Assembly (NCBI RefSeq): GCF_001432305.1 | Contig: NZ_KQ483358.1 | Span: forward strand, 938,881-1,002,880 | Direction of reading: 5' to 3' | Length of the DNA stretch: 64,000 nucleotides | DNA from: Curvibacter sp. PAE-UM | GTDB lineage: Bacteria; Pseudomonadota; Gammaproteobacteria; Burkholderiales; Burkholderiaceae_C | Shown here: piece by piece, positions 45,024 to 52,803 of the stretch | How the letters are laid out: each line of letters begins with the position of its first letter | How positions within the stretch are numbered: position 1 is the stretch's first letter | The notes under the pieces: generated by a model | Told to the model about the DNA's origin: nothing | The model's database searches: none | Seen by the model: the letters and a program-made list of their open reading frames with translations, nothing else | Made by a program: the position numbers and the translations under genes

Positions 45024-47308
45024 CAACGCCTGCTGCGGGCGCCAATATGCGCCTGGACCGGCAGAAGTCCAAAGCCCTGCGCTGGACCCTGGCCATCGTC
45101 GTGGCCATCGTCGTGGCCATCGGCCTGGTGCTGCTCTTTTTGCTGACCCAGGCCACCGACAACCGCGCCATGTATGAGCGCAATTACGCGCGCCTGTTCA
45201 CGCTGAACGTGGTGGTGGCCGTGGTCCTGCTGGGCGTCATCAGCTGGGTGGCCTGGCGCCTTTTCAGGCGTTTGCGGCAGGGGCGCTTCGGCAGCCGCCT
45301 GCTGGTCAAGCTGGCCGCGGTATTTGCGCTCGCCGGCTTCGTGCCCGGCCTGCTGATCTACGTGGTGTCCTACCAGTTCGTCTCGCGCTCGATCGAGAGC
45401 TGGTTCGACGTTCAGGTCGAAGGGGCATTGGAGGCCGGCCTGGGCCTGGGGCGCGCCACGATCGAGACGCTCTCCAGCGACCTGGCCAGCAAGACACGCG
45501 CGTCGGCCGCGCAGCTGCAGGACACGCCCGACGTGGTGGCCGGCCTGATGCTCGAGCGCCTGCGCGAGCAGCTTGAGGTGCGCGACGCCACGCTGTGGAG
45601 CGGCAGCGGCCAGGTGCTGGCCAGCGTGGGCGAGTCGCGTTTCCAGCTCAACCCCGAAAAGCCGGCGCCTTCACAGTTCCGCCAGGCGCGCACCCAGCGC
45701 GCCGTGACCTGGGTCGAGGGCCTGGAAGACGGCAGCGCCATGGCGCCGGCGCAGGCGCGCATCAAGGCCCTGGTGGTGGTGCCACGCACCGGGCTGGACA
45801 TGCTGGACGAGCCGCGCTTTCTCGTGGTCACCCAGGCCCTGCCCGAGACCCTGGTGGCCAACGCCCTGGCCGTGACCGAGGCCCATCGCGAGTACCAGGA
45901 GCGTGCCCTGGCACGCCAGGGCCTGCGGCGCATGTACATCGGCACGCTCACGCTCAGCCTGTTCCTGGCCGTCTTCGGCGCCGTGCTGCTGGCCGTGGTG
46001 CTGGGCAACCAGATCACGCGGCCGCTGCTGCTGCTGGCCGACGGCGTGCGCCAGGTGGCCGCCGGTGACCTGACCCCGAAGGCCGCGCTGCAGGGGCGCG
46101 ACGAACTCGGCGGCCTCACCCGATCCTTTGCCGACATGACCCAGCAGCTGGCCGACGCGCGTGGCGCGGTGGAGAGCAGCATGGAGCAGGTCAATGCGGC
46201 GCGCGAGAACCTGCAGACTATCCTGGACAACCTGACCGCCGGCGTCATGGTGCTGGATGCGCAGGGTGTGATCCGCTCCGTCAACCCCGGTGCCACCCGC
46301 ATCCTGCGCGTGCCGCTGGCGGCCTGGGAGGGCAAGCGCCTGGCGGACATCGAGGGCCTGGCCGACTTCGCCCGGAACGTGCAGCAGCAGTTCGACCGTT
46401 TCGTGGAGGAACGCGCCGAACACGCGCTGGACCACTGGCAGCAATCCTTCGAACTCGGCCCCCCCTCGGGCTCGCCGGCGGCCGGCACGGGCGGGGAGAG
46501 CACCCTGACCCTGGTGGCGCGCGGTGCCGAGCTGCCGGGCAAGGACTGGCTGCTGGTGTTCGACGATATCTCGGAGATCGTCTCGGCCCAGCGTGCCCAG
46601 GCCTGGGGTGAGGTGGCGCGCCGCCTGGCGCACGAGATCAAGAACCCGCTCACGCCCATCCAGCTCTCGGCCGAGCGGCTGGAGAAAAAACTCACCGGCA
46701 AGGTGGAGGCGGCCGAGCAGACCGTCCTCACCAAATCGGTCAAGACCATCGTCGACCAGGTCGACGCCATGAAGCGCCTGGTCAATGAATTCCGCGACTA
46801 CGCGCGCCTGCCCGCTGCCGAGCTCAAGCCGCTGGAGCTCAATGCCCTGGTGGGCGAAGTGATGCATCTCTATGGGGGCGACAGTGCACGCGTGCCGGTG
46901 CGCGCCGATCTCGACGAGCGCTGTCCCCGGGTCATGGGCGACGCCCAGCAGCTGCGCCAGGTGCTGCACAACCTGCTGCAGAATGCCCAGGACGCCACCG
47001 ACACCGCCGGGCGCAGCGGGCCGGAATTCCCGGTCATCGTGCGCACCCAGTGGGTGGAAGCCAGTGGCCGCGTGCGCCTGAGCGTGCTGGACTGGGGGGT
47101 GGGCTTCCCCGAGGCCATCCTCAAGCGCGCCTTCGAACCCTACGTCACCACCAAGGCCAAGGGCACCGGCCTGGGCCTGGCCGTGGTCAAGAAAATTGCC
47201 GATGAACACGGTGCCCGGATCGACCTGGCGAACCGCCTGGCCGAAGAGCAGGTGGTAGGGGCGCAAGTATCGTTATCATTCGCGGTGGAGAAACCGGCCC
47301 CGGCCTGA
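45020..47308 (+). CDS. NtrY-like sensor histidine kinase
   Basis: This 762-residue membrane kinase has TM helices at ~22-44, ~56-75 and ~90-115, a periplasmic/sensor stretch of ~170 residues, another TM near 305-330, a HAMP domain, a PAS domain (~390-500), HisKA with phosphoacceptor H538 in RRLAHEIKNPLTPIQLSAERL, and an HATPase with N box and GTGLGLAVVKKI. The order is that of NtrY (nitrogen/redox signalling). The start GTG 45020 overlaps the DUF4390 stop; ATG 45047 is an alternative. The partner regulator follows 36 nt downstream. Confidence 0.9.
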   Translation: MTTPAAGANMRLDRQKSKALRWTLAIVVAIVVAIGLVLLFLLTQATDNRAMYERNYARLFTLNVVVAVVLLGVISWVAWRLFRRLRQGRFGSRLLVKLAAVFALAGFVPGLLIYVVSYQFVSRSIESWFDVQVEGALEAGLGLGRATIETLSSDLASKTRASAAQLQDTPDVVAGLMLERLREQLEVRDATLWSGSGQVLASVGESRFQLNPEKPAPSQFRQARTQRAVTWVEGLEDGSAMAPAQARIKALVVVPRTGLDMLDEPRFLVVTQALPETLVANALAVTEAHREYQERALARQGLRRMYIGTLTLSLFLAVFGAVLLAVVLGNQITRPLLLLADGVRQVAAGDLTPKAALQGRDELGGLTRSFADMTQQLADARGAVESSMEQVNAARENLQTILDNLTAGVMVLDAQGVIRSVNPGATRILRVPLAAWEGKRLADIEGLADFARNVQQQFDRFVEERAEHALDHWQQSFELGPPSGSPAAGTGGESTLTLVARGAELPGKDWLLVFDDISEIVSAQRAQAWGEVARRLAHEIKNPLTPIQLSAERLEKKLTGKVEAAEQTVLTKSVKTIVDQVDAMKRLVNEFRDYARLPAAELKPLELNALVGEVMHLYGGDSARVPVRADLDERCPRVMGDAQQLRQVLHNLLQNAQDATDTAGRSGPEFPVIVRTQWVEASGRVRLSVLDWGVGFPEAILKRAFEPYVTTKAKGTGLGLAVVKKIADEHGARIDLANRLAEEQVVGAQVSLSFAVEKPAPA

Positions 47309-47344
47309 ATCCCGCCCGAACTACGAGAGACCCGCGTTCACATC

Positions 47345-48028
47345 ATGGCAAACATACTGGTAGTCGATGACGAGCTAGGCATACGCGACCTGCTGTGGGA
47401 AATCCTGAACGACGAGGGCCACACCGTCGAAGTCGCCGAGAACGCGGCGCAGGCACGTGCCGCCCGCCAGCGCGAGCGCCCCGACCTGGTCCTGCTCGAC
47501 ATCTGGATGCCCGACACCGACGGTGTCACCCTCCTCAAGGAATGGTCCACCACCGGGCTGCTGACCATGCCCGTCATCATGATGAGCGGCCACGCCACCA
47601 TCGACACCGCCGTGGCGGCCACCAAGATCGGCGCCCAGGCCTTCCTGGAAAAACCCATCACCCTGCAAAAGCTGCTCAAGGCGGTGGAGCAGGGCCTGGT
47701 GCGCAACACCCCGCAGCCGGCGGCGCCGTCCCTCGGTGGTGGCGGCTTGCCGCCAGCCGCCAGCGGCGAGGCCCTGGCCGGCCTGGGCCAGCCCCTGATG
47801 GCCAGTGTCGAGACCGGCCCGCAGGCGCAGCAGAACTTCCAGCTCGACAAGCCGCTGCGCGAGGCACGCGACGAGTTCGAGAAGGCCTATTTCGAGTACC
47901 ACCTGGCGCGCGAAAGCGGCTCCATGACCCGTGTGGCCGAAAAAACTGGCCTGGAGCGCACCCATCTCTACCGCAAGCTCAAGCAGCTCGGCGTGGACCT
48001 GAGCCGCGGCAAGCGCAACAGCGGCTGA
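47345..48028 (+). CDS. NtrX-like response regulator lacking the AAA+ domain
   Basis: This 227-residue protein has a receiver domain (residues 1-120) with D8/D9, phosphoacceptor D52 (LLDIWMPD), S81 region MMSGHAT and K103. A ~60-residue linker rich in Pro, Ala and Gly follows, then a Fis-type helix-turn-helix (SMTRVAEKTGLERTHLYRKLKQLGV). Full NtrX (~450 aa) has a sigma-54-activating AAA+ module between these; it is absent. The protein can therefore bind DNA but should not open sigma-54 promoters. No frameshift is evident and the linker is continuous. Confidence 0.9.
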   Translation: MANILVVDDELGIRDLLWEILNDEGHTVEVAENAAQARAARQRERPDLVLLDIWMPDTDGVTLLKEWSTTGLLTMPVIMMSGHATIDTAVAATKIGAQAFLEKPITLQKLLKAVEQGLVRNTPQPAAPSLGGGGLPPAASGEALAGLGQPLMASVETGPQAQQNFQLDKPLREARDEFEKAYFEYHLARESGSMTRVAEKTGLERTHLYRKLKQLGVDLSRGKRNSG

Positions 48029-48055
48029 GCCTGCGGAAGGGCAGCAGACTGCTGC

Positions 48056-48061
48056 TATAAT
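48056..48061 (+). promoter_or_regulatory. -10 element of tRNA-Phe
   Basis: A consensus TATAAT ends 13 nt before tRNA-Phe. The -35 is poor (TGCGGA at 48032-48037, 18-nt spacing). Confidence 0.65.
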
Positions 48062-48074
48062 TCCATCTCTCCAT

Positions 48075-48150
48075 GGCCCGGTAGCTCAGTTGGTAGAGCA
48101 GCGGATTGAAAATCCGCGTGTCGGTGGTTCGATTCCGCCCCAGGCCACCA
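48075..48150 (+). tRNA. tRNA-Phe (GAA) with an acceptor-stem mismatch
   Basis: A 76-nt cloverleaf with anticodon GAA (TTGAAAA), D and T arms intact and CCA encoded. The acceptor strand GGCCCGG faces CCAGGCC, giving six pairs and a C5-A68 mismatch where a C-G pair would be expected. It lies downstream of the ntrX-like gene and is followed by its own terminator. Confidence 0.95.
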
Positions 48151-48161
48151 GAATCTCTCGG

Positions 48162-48188
48162 AAAGCCATCCTCAGGGGTGGCTTTTTT
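48162..48188 (+). terminator. Intrinsic terminator after tRNA-Phe
   Basis: AAAGCCATCC pairs with GGGTGGCTTT (one mismatch) and is followed by a T-run (GGCTTTTTTG). It closes the tRNA-Phe transcript. The remaining sequence to 48315 shows no gene. Confidence 0.85.
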
Positions 48189-48315
48189 GTTTCCCGCACC
48201 AGGCCCTGTCGCCTCCGAGTTGTGCGGTCCCTGTTTCCAGCGTCTGTCATCGGCCCACAAGGCGATGCCCCAGCCGTACCCTGGGCTCACGCTCATCACC
48301 CACCAGGAGCCCTCC

Positions 48316-48717
48316 ATGGCCATAGAAAATTCCGTGAACGAGCACGCCGAGCAGGTTGCCGGTCTCATGAGCGCCATCTGCACCCGCACCCTGAACCATT
48401 TCGCCGAAGAAGCCAAGATCAACGGCGAGAGCCTGAAAGACGCCTTCGAACGCTACGAGATCGACTACGCCTGGCACGTGCTGGGCTCCGACCGCCTGCG
48501 CGACGCCACCCTGGCCTGCCTGGCCCAGCGCCACAGCCACGTGGCCACCGATGCGCAGCGCGCCAGCCTGGCCAGCATCCTGAAATCGGCGTCTGCAGCC
48601 CAGGCGCCCGACTTGCTGATGAGCTTCGACAACGAGGTGCCTGAGCAACTGGCGGACACGCTGTGTGCTGTCTGGACGGGGCGCACACTGAGCCCCGCCA
48701 CCGCGCAAGCCGCCTGA
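48316..48717 (+). CDS. Hypothetical protein, 133 residues
   Basis: The family is not recognised. The small soluble protein is predicted to be largely helical and mildly acidic in its first half (MAIENSVNEHAEQVAGLMSA), with no signal peptide or TM segment. It contains three cysteines but no metal-type pairing. ATG 48316 follows CAGGAG. The frame is open upstream into tRNA-Phe, which cannot be coding. It is monocistronic, bracketed by terminators on both sides. GC-rich codon use is like that of its neighbours, so it looks native. Confidence 0.7.
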   Translation: MAIENSVNEHAEQVAGLMSAICTRTLNHFAEEAKINGESLKDAFERYEIDYAWHVLGSDRLRDATLACLAQRHSHVATDAQRASLASILKSASAAQAPDLLMSFDNEVPEQLADTLCAVWTGRTLSPATAQAA

Positions 48718-48722
48718 GCAAG

Positions 48723-48744
48723 AAGCCCCGCAAGGGGCTTTTTT
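48723..48744 (+). terminator. Intrinsic terminator after the 133-residue hypothetical gene
   Basis: AAGCCCC and GGGGCTT form a 7-bp stem with a GCAA tetraloop, followed by a T-run. Confidence 0.9.
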
Positions 48745-48859
48745 ATTGCTGCTGACGGTGCTGCGCATGGCGCAGACCTGTCGCCCAGGCGTGCAGCAGA
48801 AAACCGGGAACCCTGCCATCATGGGACACGCGGGCCGGTGGCGGCCCCCTCAAGATCCC

Positions 48860-50197
48860 ATGGCCGCTCCCCATTCCCTGACCACCGCGCCCATCCTCCC
48901 CACCCTCTGGCGGCTCAGCGTGCCCAATATGTTCGCCATGGTGGCCACGGCCCTGGTGAGCGTGGCCGAGACCGTGTACGTGGGTTTGCTGGGCACGCCG
49001 GCACTGGCCGGCATGGCGCTGGTCTTTCCGCTCATCATGCTGCAGCAGATGCTGTCGGCCGGCTCCATCGGTGGCGGCATCTCGGCGGCCGTGAGCCGTG
49101 CCATCGGGGCCGGCCAGCAGGCCCGCGCCGATGCGCTGGCCCTGCATGCCGTGATCATCAGCGCGGTGCTGGGGCTGTTCTTCAGCGCGCTCATCCTGCT
49201 CTGGGGGCGACCCCTGTTCGCGCTGATCGGCGGGCAGGGCGCGGCCCTGGAGCAGTCCCTGGCCTATGCGCAGATCGCCTTTGCCGGGGCCCTGAGCATC
49301 TGGCTGGCCAATGCCCTGGCCTCGGTCATCCGCGGCGCGGGCAATATGAAAACGCCGTCGCTCACCCTGCTGGGCGTGGCCCTGGGGCAGATCGTCCTGG
49401 GTGGCCTGCTGGGCCTGGGCTGGGGGCCGGTGCCCCGCCTGGGCATGGCCGGTATCGCGCTGGGGCAGGTGATCGCCTTCAGCCTGGGCGCGCTGTACCT
49501 CTACCGCCACCTGCGCACGGGGCAGGGCCGCGTGCGCCTGGTGTTCGCCACCCGGCTGCTGCAGCGCAGCCACTTTCACGACATCCTCAAGGTCGGTGCC
49601 GTCGCCAGCATCTCCTCGCTGCAGACCGTGATGACCATCCTCATCATCACGCGCATCGTGGCCGGTTATGGCACCGAGGCCCTGGCCGGCTACGGCATCG
49701 GCGCGCGGCTGGAGTTCCTGCTCATTCCCGTCACCTTCGCCATCGGCGTGGCCTGCCTGCCCCTGGTGGGCATGGCCCTGGGTTCGGGCCTGGTACCGCG
49801 CGCGCGGCGCGTGGCCTGGACGGGTGCCAGCCTGGCGGCCGCCATCGTCGGTGGCATCGGCCTGCTGGTGGCGGTCTTTCCTGATGCCTGGTCGCGGCTG
49901 TTCACGGAGCAGCCGCAGGTGATCGCCTACGCAGGCAGCTACTTCCGCTGGGTCGCGCCGGCCTACGGTTTCTTCGCTTTCGGCCTGTGCCTGTACTTTG
50001 CCGCCCAGGGCGCGGGCAAGCTGCTGGGACCGGTGCTGGCCGGCACGCTGCGCCTGCTGCTGGTGGCCGTGGGGGGCTGGCTGCTGGTGCACTACGCCGT
50101 GCCGGTGGAGGGCATGTTTGCCCTCATCAGCGCGGCCATGCTGCTGTACGGCCTGGTCACGGCGCTGGCCGTGTACTACGCCCGCTGGGGCGATTGA
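48860..50197 (+). CDS. MATE-family multidrug/toxin efflux transporter
   Basis: This 445-residue protein has about 12 TM segments in two homologous MatE halves (~20-180 and ~240-410). Typical points are GIALGQVIAFSLG, the inter-half linker and VIRGAGNMKTPS. MATE proteins export cationic drugs or metabolites in exchange for Na+ or H+. ATG 48860 was chosen because it directly precedes the first hydrophobic helix (residue ~10); an in-frame ATG at 48821 would add 13 residues. Substrate and coupling ion are unknown. Confidence 0.88.
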   Translation: MAAPHSLTTAPILPTLWRLSVPNMFAMVATALVSVAETVYVGLLGTPALAGMALVFPLIMLQQMLSAGSIGGGISAAVSRAIGAGQQARADALALHAVIISAVLGLFFSALILLWGRPLFALIGGQGAALEQSLAYAQIAFAGALSIWLANALASVIRGAGNMKTPSLTLLGVALGQIVLGGLLGLGWGPVPRLGMAGIALGQVIAFSLGALYLYRHLRTGQGRVRLVFATRLLQRSHFHDILKVGAVASISSLQTVMTILIITRIVAGYGTEALAGYGIGARLEFLLIPVTFAIGVACLPLVGMALGSGLVPRARRVAWTGASLAAAIVGGIGLLVAVFPDAWSRLFTEQPQVIAYAGSYFRWVAPAYGFFAFGLCLYFAAQGAGKLLGPVLAGTLRLLLVAVGGWLLVHYAVPVEGMFALISAAMLLYGLVTALAVYYARWGD

Positions 50198-50216
50198 ATA
50201 CCTACGGGCTTGTACA

Positions 50217-50307
50217 GTGCCGGGCGACGAGTATGTCAACAATTCGCTGTTCAACGCCGATGAGTTCATGGCGTCAATACGGCTGTTCCTGACCGGGAGC
50301 GCCTGGG
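50217..50307 (+). pseudogene. Remnant of a carboxymuconolactone decarboxylase-like gene
   Basis: About 91 nt reading V-P-G-D-E-Y-V-N-N-S, N-A-D-E-F-M-A and T-G-S-A-W correspond to codons 18-47 of the intact gene at 51408-51806. By eye roughly 85% of bases match. The remnant lacks the first 17 codons and the catalytic C-terminal half. Just upstream, TGTACAGTG recalls the intact copy's upstream sequence (51367-51375), as if a deletion fused promoter to coding sequence. It ends where the unrelated hydrolase gene's 3' end begins. Confidence 0.8.
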
Positions 50308-50312
50308 CGTCA

Positions 50313-51203
50313 TCACCTCGGGGCGAGTTCGCGCACGAAGAAATCGGTGACTGCTGTCAATGATTGCTCAAACGTGGACTGGCTGCGAGTGTGCTGGATT
50401 CGCCCGTTCTTGCGTGAAATGTGATCCTGATAACTGCGGCTCGCCGGGACATCCCAGCCATGTCCAGCGTCGGGATAGATGACCAGATCGACAAGGCCGG
50501 GAGCTGAAGCATTCATGTCGGTGACGAGCTTGGGGCAAGCCGTCGGCGCGTCCTCATAGTCCTCATTTCTTGCTGCCAGCAACAAGGTCTTTGCGCCCGT
50601 CATCTTGTCAAACATGCCCTTATAGAAATTCGGATCTCCGCCCTCCGCGGGGCGCGCGGTCTTCCAATTCATGAAGGATGCGCGGTTCGCGTCATACACC
50701 AGCGAACACACGGGGTAAAGGGCCGCATGCGCTCTGAAGCGCAGATTGACGGGGCGGACCACGCGAGCCATCAGCGACTCAGAGCTCGCCACGAGGCTGA
50801 CCATGGCGCCATGCGAGAACCCCATGATTCCAATTCTGTCCGGATCAACGCCAAAGTTCCTGACTGACTGGGCCATCACGATTTTCGACATCATGACGTT
50901 GCGTATCCAGTTGTCGTCCGCCAGCGGGTTCAGCTCCGCGGTGGCGATGCCTCGTTCGTTGAGGGCCTTGATGTATTGCGGACCTGTACCGTCGAGACCG
51001 CCGGCGTTCGGGAGAACGAGTACCAGCGCCAGCTTGACTGCTGATTTTGGAATTCTGACTTCCGCCAAGACCTTCAGGTCTGGGCCGTTCGGGAGTGGCT
51101 GGCTCAGGTCAATTTTTTCAACACGGATGTCCTGCGCGGACACGACCGACACGCCCAGAGAAAGAGCCAGAATCATTCCTTGAACAAGGGCATGCATAAA
51201 CAT
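50313..51203 (-). CDS. Secreted dienelactone hydrolase-like alpha/beta hydrolase
   Basis: This 296-residue protein has a signal peptide (MHALVQGMILALSLGVSVVSA, cleavage before QDI), then an alpha/beta hydrolase domain with nucleophile motif GFSHGAM (Ser), the family Asp region near LLLAARNEDYEDAP and a late His in DAGHGWD. These resemble the dienelactone hydrolase/DLH group of periplasmic esterases. Codon use is visibly less GC-rich than the surrounding genes. It sits, in opposite orientation, between a decarboxylase remnant and the intact decarboxylase, suggesting insertion. Start ATG 51203 (or 51197). A TATATT -10-like box lies on its upstream side. The substrate is unknown. Confidence 0.75.
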   Translation of the reverse strand: MFMHALVQGMILALSLGVSVVSAQDIRVEKIDLSQPLPNGPDLKVLAEVRIPKSAVKLALVLVLPNAGGLDGTGPQYIKALNERGIATAELNPLADDNWIRNVMMSKIVMAQSVRNFGVDPDRIGIMGFSHGAMVSLVASSESLMARVVRPVNLRFRAHAALYPVCSLVYDANRASFMNWKTARPAEGGDPNFYKGMFDKMTGAKTLLLAARNEDYEDAPTACPKLVTDMNASAPGLVDLVIYPDAGHGWDVPASRSYQDHISRKNGRIQHTRSQSTFEQSLTAVTDFFVRELAPR

Positions 51204-51367
51204 CCATTCATCGATTGGACCGCCGGGGAGCACTCCCGAGGAGCTAAGAACAATATACAGGGTATCTCGCCCGCACACATGACACGCGATGTTCACGTCC
51301 CTCCAAACGCAATCCCCACCGGACCAGCCCAGCCTTCCTCGAGCCGCCCGCCCGTGACTGCCAGCCT

Positions 51368-51386
51368 GTACAGTGGTGTGCTGTAC
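51368..51386. promoter_or_regulatory. GTACAG-N7-CTGTAC dyad upstream of the decarboxylase gene
   Basis: GTACAG (51368-51373) and CTGTAC (51381-51386) form an exact 6-bp inverted repeat, 22 nt before the decarboxylase ATG. One half (TGTACAG) also precedes the remnant at 50211. Possible operator. Confidence 0.4.
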
Positions 51387-51407
51387 CAACTCCCGATGGA
51401 GACAAAG

Positions 51408-51806
51408 ATGATGAACGAGAACCCGAAATACAAGGCCGGCCTGGCCGTGCGCAGAGCCGTGCTGGGCGACGAATACGTCAACAACTCGCTGGCCAACGCC
51501 GATGAGTTCATGGCACCGATACAGCAGCTCCTGACCGAGAACGCCTGGGGTGAGGTCTGGGTACGCGACGGCCTGCCGCGCAAGACGCGCAGCATGCTCA
51601 ACCTGGCCATGCTCACGGCGCTGAATCGCCCGAACGAGCTCAAGCTGCACATCAAGGGCGCCCTCAACAACGGCGTCACGAAGGAGGAGATGTGCGAAAT
51701 CTTCCTGCAGGCGGCCGTCTACTGCGGCGCACCGGCCGGGCTCGACTCCTTCAAGATCGCGCAGCAGGTGTTCAAGGATGAAGCCGCCAAGGCGGCCAAG
51801 TCCTGA
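51408..51806 (+). CDS. Carboxymuconolactone decarboxylase-like protein
   Basis: This 132-residue CMD/AhpD-fold protein is closest by eye to PcaC-type gamma-carboxymuconolactone decarboxylases: DEYVNNSLANADEF, then GEVWVRDGLPRKTRSMLNLAMLTALNR and EMCEIFLQAAVYCGAPAG. The single Cys (C113-114 region, VYCGAP) with no CxxC argues against a thiol peroxidase. No other beta-ketoadipate genes are adjacent, so the true substrate is uncertain. ATG 51408 has GGAGA six nt upstream; tandem ATG 51411 and ATG 51396 are alternatives. The next gene, a Bug-type binding protein, begins 10 nt later. Confidence 0.85.
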   Translation: MMNENPKYKAGLAVRRAVLGDEYVNNSLANADEFMAPIQQLLTENAWGEVWVRDGLPRKTRSMLNLAMLTALNRPNELKLHIKGALNNGVTKEEMCEIFLQAAVYCGAPAGLDSFKIAQQVFKDEAAKAAKS

Positions 51807-51816
51807 GGAGCGCACC

Positions 51817-52785
51817 ATGACAACATGGTTGCCTACCCTGGGCCTTGTGCTCGCCGGCGCCCTGGCGCTGCCCCTGCAGGCGCAGACTGCTGCTGACAAG
51901 CCGGTGCGCATCGTCGTGCCGTTCGCTGCCGGTGGCCCCACCGACGTGGTGGCGCGTGTGCTGGCCCCGCGGCTGGCGGCTGGCCTCAAGCGCACCGTCA
52001 TCGTGGAGAACCGCGTGGGCGCCACCGGTGCCATCGGTGCGGCGCACGTGGCCAAGTCTGCACCGGATGGCGACACGCTGCTGCTGGGCACCAGCAGCAT
52101 CATGGCGGCCAATCCCAACCTCACGGCCAACCTGCCCTTCGACCCGGTGGGCGACTTCACGCCGATCTCGCTGGTTGCCACGGTGGAGAACATCCTGGTC
52201 GTCCACCCCTCGGTGCCCGCCAAATCCGTCAAGGAACTGGTGGCCTATGCCAAGGCCAACCCGGGCAAGCTGAGCTACGCCTCTTCCGGCGTGGGCAGCA
52301 CCTACCACCTGGGCGCCGAGATGTTCCGTTCCATGACGGGCATCGAGTGGACGCACGTGCCTTACAAGGGCGCGGCGCCCGCCATCCAGGACGTGCTGGC
52401 CGGCCATGTACCGGTGATGTTCGACAACGCCTCCTCGGCCATCCAGAACATGAAAGCCGGCCGCGTGCGGGCGCTGGGCGTGGCCAGCCTGCGTCGTTAC
52501 CCCAGCCTGCCCGAGCTGCCCACGATCGCCGAAGAGGGCCTGCCCGGCTACGAGACCACCATCTGGATCGCGCTGTTCGTCCCGTCGAAGACGCCGGCCG
52601 CACAGGTGCAACTGCTCAACCGCGAGGTGCAGGCGGCCGTGAACTCGGCCGAGTACAAGGAGCGCCTGCAGGGCCTGGACATGCAGCCGCGCGTGAGCAG
52701 CCCGCAGGAACTGGCCGATTACCTGAAGTCCGACCTGGCCAAGTGGGCGCGGGTGGTGAAGGACGCCGGCATCAAGCCCGAGTGA
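51817..52785 (+). CDS. Bug-family (tripartite tricarboxylate transporter) substrate-binding protein
   Basis: This 322-residue periplasmic protein has a signal peptide (MTTWLPTLGLVLAGALALPLQA) and a TctC/Bug fold: PVRIVVPFAAGGPTDVVAR at the ligand pocket, VENRVGATGAIGAAHVAKSAPDGDT, YASSGVGSTYHLGAEMF and HVPYKGAAPAIQDVLAGH. Bug proteins bind carboxylates. The cognate TctA/TctB membrane subunits are absent, as is common for Bordetella/Comamonadaceae paralogues. It is 10 nt after the decarboxylase gene, so the two are probably cotranscribed, hinting at uptake of an aromatic-degradation intermediate (inference). Confidence 0.9.
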   Translation: MTTWLPTLGLVLAGALALPLQAQTAADKPVRIVVPFAAGGPTDVVARVLAPRLAAGLKRTVIVENRVGATGAIGAAHVAKSAPDGDTLLLGTSSIMAANPNLTANLPFDPVGDFTPISLVATVENILVVHPSVPAKSVKELVAYAKANPGKLSYASSGVGSTYHLGAEMFRSMTGIEWTHVPYKGAAPAIQDVLAGHVPVMFDNASSAIQNMKAGRVRALGVASLRRYPSLPELPTIAEEGLPGYETTIWIALFVPSKTPAAQVQLLNREVQAAVNSAEYKERLQGLDMQPRVSSPQELADYLKSDLAKWARVVKDAGIKPE

Positions 52786-52803
52786 GTGCCCGGGCCGGTC
52801 GGC

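Noticed and set aside
50313-51203. Transposon or insertion sequence between the decarboxylase remnant and the intact gene.
   Set aside because: No transposase gene, terminal inverted repeats or target-site duplication could be found; only a single hydrolase gene is present.
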